Shown here: positions 1 through 5,317 of the stretch, in pieces
How the letters are laid out: the number at the start of each line of letters is the position of its first letter
Position numbering within the stretch: the stretch's first letter is position 1
From: Anaerotignum sp.
GTDB lineage: Bacteria > Bacillota > Clostridia > Lachnospirales > Anaerotignaceae
Direction: 5' to 3'
Assembly: GCA_017560955.1 (NCBI GenBank)
Contig: JAFZDV010000042.1
Coordinates: forward strand, 1 to 5,317
Length of the DNA stretch: 5,317 nt
Position numbers and translations under genes: made by a program
The notes under the pieces: model-generated
Told to the model about the DNA's origin: nothing
Database searches by the model: none
The model's input: only the letters and a program-made list of their open reading frames with translations

Positions 1-15
1 CAAATAAAACTGATG

Positions 16-24
16 TGATAGAAT
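16..24 (+). promoter_or_regulatory. Candidate extended -10 promoter element for guaA
   Basis: TGATAGAAT fits an extended -10 box: TG, one spacer base, then TAGAAT, which matches the TATAAT consensus at five of six positions. A matching -35 box would lie at or beyond the left edge of the window, so it cannot be checked. The predicted start of transcription near position 31 would give a leader of about 54 bases, too short for a purine riboswitch, and none is seen. An AT-only palindrome, ATAAATTTAT at 23-32, overlaps the element but is too short and low in complexity to call an operator. Confidence 0.3.
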
Positions 25-84
25 AAATTTATCAATCAATCAGCACTACCAAATTTTATTTTTATAAAAAAACGGGAGGTTACT

Positions 85-1374
85 ATGAAACAGGATATGA
101 TTTTGATTCTGGACCTGGGCAGCACAGAAAACCCTATGATTGCCCGTGAGATCCGTGCAATGGGTGTTTACACAGAAATTCACCCTCATGACATCACAGC
201 AGAAGAACTGGCAGCACTGCCCGGCGTAAAAGGTATCATTCTGAACGGCGGCGTAAACCGTGTGGTTGACGGCGTTGAAATTGATGCTTCCGAAGCAGTT
301 TACGGTGCTGGTTTCCCCATCCTGAAAGCTGACCACAAAGGCGGCGCAGCATTCCCTGCAGATGAAGCAGAAAGAGCAGCTGTACTGAAAGCTTTCGTAT
401 TTGATGAATGTAAAGCAGAAGCAAACTGGACAATCGAAAACTTCATCGACGACCAGGTAGAACTGATCAAACGTCAGGTTGGCGACAAAAAAGTTCTGCT
501 GGCTCTGTCCGGCGGTGTAGACTCCTCCGTAGTAGCAGCCCTGCTGATCCGTGCGATCGGCAAACAGCTGACATGCGTTCACGTAAACCATGGCCTGCTG
601 CGTAAAGGTGAACCCGAAGAAGTTGTTCGTGTATTCCGTGACGAAATGGATGCAAACCTGGTATACGTTGACGCAGTTGACCGTTTCCTGGACAAACTGG
701 CTGGCGTAGCTGATCCCGAAACAAAACGTAAAGTGATCGGCGTTGAATTCATCCGTGTATTCGAAGAAGAAGCTAGAAAACTGGAAGGCATCGAATTCCT
801 GGGTCAGGGTACAATCTACCCCGATATCATCGAATCCGGTACAAAAACAGTAAAAGCAGTTAAATCTCACCACAACGTAGGCGGTCTGCCTGAAGACCTG
901 CAGTTCGCTCTGGTTGAACCCCTGAAAATGCTGTTCAAAGACGAAGTTCGTGCCGTTGGTAAAGCTCTGGGTCTGCCCGACGGTATGGTTTACAGACAGC
1001 CCTTCCCCGGCCCCGGTCTGGGTGTTCGTTGTCTGGGTGCTATCACAAGAGACAGACTGGAAGCAGTTCGTGAATCCGATGCGATCCTGCGTGAAGAATT
1101 TGCGAAAAACGGTCTGGAAGGCAAAGTATGGCAGTACTTCACAGCTATTCCCGACATCAAATCCGTTGGTGTTCGTGACCACAAACGTGCAGATGAATGG
1201 TGCGTAATCATCCGTGCCGTTAACACAGTAGACGCTATGACAGCATCCGTTGAAAACGTTCCTTTCGACCTGCTGCAGCACATCACAGCTCGTATCACAA
1301 GCGAAGTTGCTGGCGTAAACCGTGTTCTGTTCGACCTGACTCCCAAGCCCACAGGCACAATCGAGTGGGAATAA
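85..1374 (+). CDS. guaA: GMP synthase with degenerate, catalytically dead amidotransferase domain
   Basis: This cytosolic enzyme converts XMP to GMP with ATP and an amino donor, the last step of guanine nucleotide synthesis. Seen: the ATP-pyrophosphatase P-loop SGGVDSS at residues 142-148, KSHHNVGGLPED around 260-271, the YRQPFPGPGLGVR block at 303-315, and a C-terminal dimerisation domain ending in KPTGTIEWE (421-429). The start at 85 has GGGAGGT five bases upstream. At 429 residues it is some 85-95 shorter than usual bacterial GuaA (about 510-525). The loss is in the N-terminal class I glutamine amidotransferase domain: residues 5-80 align with its beginning (ILILDLGS, EIHPHDIT, GIILNGG) and residues 93-109 with its end (FVFDEC), but the nucleophile-elbow GxCxGxQ and the catalytic HPE pair are absent. 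The reading frame is intact, and all leucine codons I read are CTG, suggesting high expression. Ammonia, free or from a separate glutaminase, is the inferred amino donor. The gene stands alone between its own promoter region and a terminator. Confidence 0.95.
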   Translation: MKQDMILILDLGSTENPMIAREIRAMGVYTEIHPHDITAEELAALPGVKGIILNGGVNRVVDGVEIDASEAVYGAGFPILKADHKGGAAFPADEAERAAVLKAFVFDECKAEANWTIENFIDDQVELIKRQVGDKKVLLALSGGVDSSVVAALLIRAIGKQLTCVHVNHGLLRKGEPEEVVRVFRDEMDANLVYVDAVDRFLDKLAGVADPETKRKVIGVEFIRVFEEEARKLEGIEFLGQGTIYPDIIESGTKTVKAVKSHHNVGGLPEDLQFALVEPLKMLFKDEVRAVGKALGLPDGMVYRQPFPGPGLGVRCLGAITRDRLEAVRESDAILREEFAKNGLEGKVWQYFTAIPDIKSVGVRDHKRADEWCVIIRAVNTVDAMTASVENVPFDLLQHITARITSEVAGVNRVLFDLTPKPTGTIEWE

Positions 1375-1405
1375 TCGAAAAAGCATAAATATTCCAACAA
1401 ATAAC

Positions 1406-1441
1406 AAAAAACGCAAAACCTTAATTGGTTTTGCGTTTTTT
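1406..1441. terminator. Bidirectional intrinsic terminator between convergent genes
   Basis: A perfect 15-base inverted repeat (1406-1420 with 1427-1441) surrounds a TTAATT loop. The GC-bearing core is ACGCAAAACC paired with GGTTTTGCGT. The ends of the stem are A-runs and T-runs, so each strand shows a hairpin followed by a U tract. It lies 31 bases past the guaA stop and 56 bases past the stop of the - strand SPFH gene, and no other clear hairpin serves the latter. It therefore probably ends transcription from both sides. Confidence 0.88.
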
Positions 1442-1497
1442 TATGCAAGAATCTTTTAAAATAGCAAGGTGAAAGGCTTCCCCGCCGAATTTTTCAT

Positions 1498-2826
1498 TTA
1501 TCTGTTTACAATGTCACCAGCATCAAAAGGGTCACCGCATTCGGGGCAGAATTTAGGCGCTTTTGTGGGATCTTCCGGTTCCCATCCACATTTATCGCAT
1601 TTGTACTGAGGAACACCTGCCGGTTTGGGAGAACCACATTCTACACAGAACTTACCTTTATTCACAGCACCACAGCTGCAAGTCCATCCAGCCACTTCCG
1701 CAGGCTGCTGAGAACCACATTCAGGGCAGAATTTACCCTTGTTACCAGCCTGACCACATACACATGTCCAGCCTACAGGAGTCTGCGCTGCTGCCTGCTG
1801 CATCTGTGCCGCTTCTCTCTGCTGTGCCATCTGGAACAACTGTTGTTCGTTCATACCGCCCATGCCATTTACCATGCCCATGCCCATAAAGCCAGCCATT
1901 GCGCCGTTAGGATTATTCGCTGCCGCTTCCATAGCCGTTGCTCTTGCCCCAGCCAGACGACCAGCTGCGCGTCTTTCGTCCATATATGCAACGTCACGCT
2001 GCATTTCTTTGATCATTTTTTCATCTTCTTCACTGGCTTTGATAGAAGAAACGCCGATGGACTGCATTTCGATACCGCGGCCTTCTTTCCAGTCAGATGT
2101 CAGTTCTTCTCTCAGGGCCGCTGCCAGTTCTGTTGTATGCCCCGGGATCGCAGAGTAACGAACGCCCATTACAGAAATTCTTGCAAAGGCAGGCTGCAGT
2201 TTTGTCAGGAGTTCGCTTTTCAGCTGTGCATCCAGTTCATCTCTGGTATAAACATCTGCTACGTTGCCGCTCAGTGCTGTATACAGTAACAGAGGGTTTA
2301 CTACTTTATAGCTGTAAACACCAAAACAACGAACGGAAATATCAATATCGATAGCCGCTCTTTCATCTACTACTCTGAAAGGAATAGGGGAAGGCGTGCC
2401 ATATTTATTGCCAATGATTTCTTTTGTATTTACATAGTAAACGCGCTGATCCTTAGGCGCTTCGCCACCGAATGTAAAACGTTTACCGATATTCTGGAAT
2501 ACCGCCTTGATGCCTTCGCCCAGATTACCGGAGAAAACAGAAGGTTCTGTAGACATATCGTATGTATATTCACCGGGTTCTGCGCAGACATCTACGACCT
2601 TGCCCTGTTCTGTGATCAGCATACACTGACCTTCCGCAACCGCAATAACAGAACCGTTTGTGATGATATCCGGATCACCCTTTGTATTGCTGGAGCGACC
2701 AGACTGTTTTTTCTTACCTCTCATGATAAGGACATCTGCCGGCATGGAATCGCAAGTGAAGAAATCCTTCCACTGATCCGCCATAACGCCGCCTGCAGAA
2801 CCTAATGCCGCTTTAATTAAACCCAT
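1498..2826 (-). CDS. SPFH-domain protein with three C-terminal zinc ribbons (YdjI-like)
   Basis: The 442-residue product has an SPFH (stomatin/prohibitin/flotillin-like) core at about residues 25-285, with charged helical sequence at about 262-300. A flexible Met/Gly/Gln/Ala-rich linker follows (about 300-350). Three zinc ribbons close the chain: C355/C357/C367/C370, C383/C385/C394/C397, and a rubredoxin-like C410/C413/C427/C430. Ribbons one and two share the pattern WTCxCG...NKGKFCxECG and look duplicated. There is no signal peptide or membrane helix, so it is probably cytosolic and may attach to the membrane face as an oligomer. Databases often call this family 'virion core protein-like'; the better studied relative is Bacillus subtilis YdjI, encoded with the phage-shock protein gene pspA. 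No pspA is visible here. The start is supported by AAGGAGG seven bases upstream. A scaffold role in envelope stress is inference from the family; the zinc ribbons could recruit partners. Confidence 0.88.
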   Translation of the reverse strand: MGLIKAALGSAGGVMADQWKDFFTCDSMPADVLIMRGKKKQSGRSSNTKGDPDIITNGSVIAVAEGQCMLITEQGKVVDVCAEPGEYTYDMSTEPSVFSGNLGEGIKAVFQNIGKRFTFGGEAPKDQRVYYVNTKEIIGNKYGTPSPIPFRVVDERAAIDIDISVRCFGVYSYKVVNPLLLYTALSGNVADVYTRDELDAQLKSELLTKLQPAFARISVMGVRYSAIPGHTTELAAALREELTSDWKEGRGIEMQSIGVSSIKASEEDEKMIKEMQRDVAYMDERRAAGRLAGARATAMEAAANNPNGAMAGFMGMGMVNGMGGMNEQQLFQMAQQREAAQMQQAAAQTPVGWTCVCGQAGNKGKFCPECGSQQPAEVAGWTCSCGAVNKGKFCVECGSPKPAGVPQYKCDKCGWEPEDPTKAPKFCPECGDPFDAGDIVNR

Positions 2827-2894
2827 AATATATCCTCCTTCCAGATATATAATCTGATTATTTTTTCTCTTTAAAACTTTCCCTTCTCACTCAT

Positions 2895-2923
2895 AAGATA
2901 CTTGATTTTTCATATTTACGCAA
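2895..2923 (-). promoter_or_regulatory. Candidate sigma-A-type promoter for the SPFH gene
   Basis: Read on the - strand, TTGCGT (2918-2923) and TATCTT (2895-2900) are separated by exactly 17 bases. The -10 matches consensus at four of six positions and the -35 at three of six, so the match is modest. Its position is sensible: just downstream of the preceding gene's terminator and about 55-60 bases ahead of the SPFH ribosome binding site. A second AT-rich candidate, TTATAT nearer the gene, would start transcription almost at the ribosome binding site and is less likely. Confidence 0.35.
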
Positions 2924-2952
2924 GGCTTCCTGTAAATTCGTCTTATTTCTGC

Positions 2953-2987
2953 AAAAAAATCATCCCCAAAGGATGACCTTCGGGGAT
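2953..2987 (-). terminator. Intrinsic terminator of the glycoside hydrolase gene
   Basis: On the - strand an 11-base-pair stem (ATCCCCGAAGG with CCTTTGGGGAT, including one G-U pair) closes a four-base TCAT loop. After GA it is followed by seven T residues (2953-2959). It begins 22 bases past the stop codon at 3010. It separates the glycoside hydrolase transcript from the SPFH gene downstream, which supports the SPFH gene having its own promoter. Confidence 0.9.
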
Positions 2988-3009
2988 AGTTTGTTTTAAA
3001 TACTTCTAT

Positions 3010-4779
3010 TTAATTTGCATATCCGGAATAACCGGATACAATAATACTCTTCACATTGTTATCGTATCCAACATAGAAATCCAGCGCCTGACCCAGATCA
3101 CGCAGTTTGAAATAGTTACTGCCATTGATCTTATATGCCTTCAGATTCAGTTTCTGACCGTTTACATAGATACTGTTATCACTGACAATCGCAGTTACTG
3201 CCCCGCCTTTGCCGGGTTTCATTTCACTGCCTGTCATGGCATAAGGCTGACCGGATGTCAGTGTTACGCTGCTTGTTGCAGAATCAAAGCCAACTGCAAA
3301 CTGCTTGTTAGTACCCTTCAGCACAGCAGCCACATCACGCACTTTGAAATAGTTACTGCCGTCAATTTTGTAAATGGAAGGTGTTTTTCTAACACCATCT
3401 GCATACAGTGCATCTTCTGTAGGTGTAGCAGTTGCAGAACCTACATTAATCGTTACTTTCTTGGATGCACCATTGGAGAATTTCACTTCAACCGTATGTT
3501 TACCGGGAGCAAACGCACCTGCGTTCAAAGTGAAGTTATAAGGATAGTCAGATACTGTGCTTCTTGCTGCACCATCCACATACCATGTTGCAGAAGGTTT
3601 GCCGGAATCATAAGTATATGCTGCCAGGGTCATCATGCCACTCCAGTCAGAGCCACTCAGAGCAGATGCCTTTGTATAATATTTTGCATCCCCTCTTGTA
3701 CTATGCAGAAGTGTAGGGTTATGGGAAGTTGCCTTTTCATAAGCATTATTTACTGCATAACTGCTGTCCAGCTGATAAATTGTACCAGAAGAACCAAAGT
3801 TTGTATCGGAATAGATGATTGCTTTGATCTGAGGATATACCATAGTCAGGAACTGATATGCTTTTTCCACTCTTTCTGCAGCAAAAGCAGAAGTATCCAC
3901 ACCATTTCTGCTGCTATAAGAACCGCCTTCTGTGATCATTACGGGTTTCTTATGCATTTTAGCCAGGTTGATGATCTGCTGGATATTCAGCATAGGATCG
4001 CCATATGTACCAACACCATAGAACGCATCGTATCTTGTATCCCCATTGTTTGCAAATTTTTTATAATACAAAGAAGTGCCAATCCAGTCTACATAGGCAT
4101 TATTGGGATAAAAACTATCCATATCTACCCCTTTGGCTGCACTGAAGTTAGGAGAGAATACCAATGCTGCTTTTGGCGCATAAGTTCTTGCCAGCTGCGC
4201 AATGTGGTTATATGCCCCTTTGAAATCCTGCGCAGATGCCATTTTACTCCATACATTCATCTCGCCGCCGATACGGATGAAAACAGGGCAGCTCAGTCTG
4301 TTCAGATACTGAAAATCTGCAATCAGCTTTGCATCATAAGTACCATTCATCACAGGTTTGCAGTCTGCACCCTCGCCAGAGAAGTTCAGATTGATCAGAA
4401 GTCCTCTGGAGCCATTCAAAGCCTTACCATAGATATAAGACCAATATTCCAGACTGTAGCCATCATTCAGGGAATAGTAATGGGAAACCAGACTTTCATC
4501 AGACATCCCATTCATATTTGCCAGACCGTAGCCACCTGGAATCTGACCGCCTCTGGCAACTCTGCCATAGTAAACACCTTCTGTAGGTTCCCATTTTGCA
4601 CCATAGTTGGGATAATCACTTTTCGCTTTGTCTGTTACAGCATAAATTTCTGTATTTGCCGCCAGACTTTTATAAACTGTTTTGTCTGTTGTTGTACTTG
4701 CATCTGCCAGAGCAACAGCATTACTGCTTAACACCATTACCGCTACTAACAATGCTGCAACCATTCTTTTCATTTTCAT
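3010..4779 (-). CDS. Secreted GH26-like glycoside hydrolase with Ig-like and stalk domains
   Basis: The 589-residue precursor begins with a signal peptide: KMKR, a hydrophobic run, and likely cleavage after ALA (residue 25). Residues about 60-350 resemble a TIM-barrel glycoside hydrolase of family 26 (mannanase/glucanase type). RIGGEMNVW (169-177) carries the predicted acid/base E173, YVDWIGTSLYY (229-239) matches a barrel strand, and ITEGGSYS (282-289) carries the predicted nucleophile E284. The only cysteines, C140 and C164, could form a disulfide. An Ig-like domain follows at about 371-447, with the WYVDG motif. Residues about 456-589 form a copper-amine-oxidase-N-like stalk module with two related halves (YKIDGSNYFKVRD and YKINGSNYFKLRD). 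No sortase signal, S-layer repeat or C-terminal anchor is seen, so release or non-covalent wall binding is likely. GGAGGT lies six bases before the start. The upstream RelA/SpoT-domain gene ends 61 bases away with no terminator between, so co-transcription is possible. The substrate is unknown; beta-mannan or beta-glucan is only a family-based guess. Confidence 0.82.
   Translation of the reverse strand: MKMKRMVAALLVAVMVLSSNAVALADASTTTDKTVYKSLAANTEIYAVTDKAKSDYPNYGAKWEPTEGVYYGRVARGGQIPGGYGLANMNGMSDESLVSHYYSLNDGYSLEYWSYIYGKALNGSRGLLINLNFSGEGADCKPVMNGTYDAKLIADFQYLNRLSCPVFIRIGGEMNVWSKMASAQDFKGAYNHIAQLARTYAPKAALVFSPNFSAAKGVDMDSFYPNNAYVDWIGTSLYYKKFANNGDTRYDAFYGVGTYGDPMLNIQQIINLAKMHKKPVMITEGGSYSSRNGVDTSAFAAERVEKAYQFLTMVYPQIKAIIYSDTNFGSSGTIYQLDSSYAVNNAYEKATSHNPTLLHSTRGDAKYYTKASALSGSDWSGMMTLAAYTYDSGKPSATWYVDGAARSTVSDYPYNFTLNAGAFAPGKHTVEVKFSNGASKKVTINVGSATATPTEDALYADGVRKTPSIYKIDGSNYFKVRDVAAVLKGTNKQFAVGFDSATSSVTLTSGQPYAMTGSEMKPGKGGAVTAIVSDNSIYVNGQKLNLKAYKINGSNYFKLRDLGQALDFYVGYDNNVKSIIVSGYSGYAN
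3097..3123 (-). repeat. Near-identical repeat in stalk module, copy B
   Basis: This stretch matches 26 of 27 bases in the copy at 3334-3360, offset by 237 bases (79 codons). It encodes the GSNYFKLRD motif of the second half of the C-terminal stalk module. The flanking bases diverge quickly, so the similarity reflects an internal duplication within the protein domain rather than a mobile or regulatory repeat. Confidence 0.85.
3334..3360 (-). repeat. Near-identical repeat in stalk module, copy A
   Basis: This is the partner of the stretch at 3097-3123, differing at one base that changes FKV to FKL. It encodes GSNYFKVRD in the first half of the stalk module. The near-perfect DNA identity over a short motif, against diverged surroundings, suggests strong constraint or local gene conversion. 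Confidence 0.85.
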
Positions 4780-4840
4780 ATCAGCACCTCCGATACAATA
4801 AACCTTTTATCCAATTTCTACCTGTTACATTACAGCCTTT

Positions 4841-5317
4841 TTATTCTTCTCTGAACTCTCTGATTTTTCTGAAATAAGAGCTCATTTCATCTGCCAGACC
4901 AGACAGACGATTCAGCAGTTTGGAATAATCCTGCAGCATTTCGTCGTCTTTGTAGTAAGGATATACGATGTCGTGGTCGATTTCACTCCAGCCTTCTTCA
5001 AACAGTGTTCTGCCCTGAATTTCTACATAATAACCTTTATATTTCACGATATAATGCAGGGAACGATAAATACCATCTGTGATGATATCGATTTCTTCTC
5101 CATCATAAATCTTTGTATCGCCGCCTCTTTTATATACTTTGGGCTTTTCCGCAATATAATAATGGTCAGGGTTTTCGTCAAAGTCATTCAGACGATCCAC
5201 GATATAGTTTTTAGGATCATTTTCAAATTTTTCAGTCAGGTAACGGTGAAAATGTACCCAGTCTTCACGATACAGGAAAAATACACGGATACCGATCAGG
5301 TCTGTCACATATTTATA
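4841..5317 (-). CDS. RelA/SpoT-domain (alarmone synthetase-like) protein, start beyond window
   Basis: The frame is open to the right edge and reads YKYVTDLIGIRVF there, so the real start lies outside the window. The GTG at 5308 falls inside a conserved strand and is not the start. Numbering from that GTG, DLIGIRV gives the predicted Mg-binding D3, IYRSLHY (80-86) is the G-loop with the guanine-stacking Y81, and VEIQGRT (95-101) gives the second acidic residue, E96. WSEIDHDIVY (107-116) and LLNRLSGLADEM (131-142) complete the fold. These match the (p)ppGpp synthetase domain, which moves pyrophosphate from ATP to GTP or GDP in the cytosol. No hydrolase, TGS or ACT domain follows, so it is a stand-alone synthetase type on the visible side. 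Between the usual PK motif (EKPK, 54-57) and the G-loop there are over 20 extra residues rich in Asp, Glu, Gly and Ile. Some RelA/SpoT-domain proteins instead pyrophosphorylate tRNA as toxins, and the sequence alone does not exclude this. The product ends 61 bases before the glycoside hydrolase gene. Confidence 0.85.
   Translation of the reverse strand, partial: YKYVTDLIGIRVFFLYREDWVHFHRYLTEKFENDPKNYIVDRLNDFDENPDHYYIAEKPKVYKRGGDTKIYDGEEIDIITDGIYRSLHYIVKYKGYYVEIQGRTLFEEGWSEIDHDIVYPYYKDDEMLQDYSKLLNRLSGLADEMSSYFRKIREFREE

Noticed and set aside
1..84. A purine riboswitch or operator ahead of guaA
   Set aside because: The visible leader is AT-rich and too short for the three-helix purine aptamer. 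The only palindrome, at 23-32, is AT-only and overlaps the candidate -10 element.
46..1416. A 456-codon open frame antisense to guaA
   Set aside because: guaA uses CTG for leucine and rarely uses TTA, CTA or TCA, so the opposite frame lacks stops by chance. The predicted product is Cys/Phe-rich, has no recognisable domain and overlaps the terminator.
990..1448. A second antisense frame overlapping the 3' end of guaA
   Set aside because: It starts inside the guaA terminator hairpin, has no ribosome binding site and gives a low-complexity Ser/Arg/Thr-rich product.
1498..2826. Reading the SPFH gene as viral, from its 'virion core protein' label in databases
   Set aside because: The label is a historical naming artefact for this family; no phage or viral gene lies around it and the architecture is that of bacterial YdjI-like proteins.
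3496..4731. A 411-codon open frame on the + strand inside the glycoside hydrolase gene
   Set aside because: It is fully antisense to a gene with signal peptide, catalytic motifs and ribosome binding site; its Cys/Ile-rich translation resembles no protein family.
5306..5308. GTG as the start codon of the RelA/SpoT-domain gene
   Set aside because: The frame stays open to the window edge and the residues before it (YKY) continue the conserved strand leading into TDLIGIRV. A start here would cut into the synthetase fold.

Overview
The window looks like chromosomal DNA from a low-to-mid GC member of the Bacillota, most likely a gut-type anaerobe of the Clostridia. This placement is inference from gene content: strong AAGGAGG-type ribosome binding sites, a secreted protein with the C-terminal stalk (copper-amine-oxidase-N-like) module common in Lachnospiraceae and Oscillospiraceae, a YdjI-like SPFH/zinc-ribbon protein, and a clostridial-looking GMP synthase. 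No rRNA, tRNA, mobile element, CRISPR array or prophage gene is visible.

Layout: guaA (GMP synthase, 85-1374, + strand) stands alone behind a candidate extended -10 promoter and ends at a strong hairpin (1406-1441) that can work in both directions. Three genes on the - strand converge on it. From right to left they are: a RelA/SpoT-domain alarmone-synthetase-like gene cut by the right edge (4841-5317); a secreted GH26-like glycoside hydrolase with Ig-like and stalk domains (3010-4779), 61 bases downstream and perhaps co-transcribed; and an SPFH-domain protein with three C-terminal zinc ribbons (1498-2826), separated from the hydrolase gene by a clear terminator (2953-2987) and probably served by its own promoter. 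Coding density is high and no gene-free stretch exceeds 300 bases.

The genes do not form an obvious single pathway: purine synthesis, membrane/stress scaffolding, extracellular polysaccharide breakdown and nucleotide signalling sit side by side. The most notable point is that the GMP synthase keeps complete ATP-pyrophosphatase and dimerisation domains, while its N-terminal glutamine amidotransferase domain is cut to about 110 residues and lacks the catalytic cysteine and His-Glu pair. It is therefore predicted to use free ammonia or a separate partner. A second point is an extended segment ahead of the substrate-binding G-loop in the RelA/SpoT-domain protein. I see no convincing wholly new multi-gene system here.
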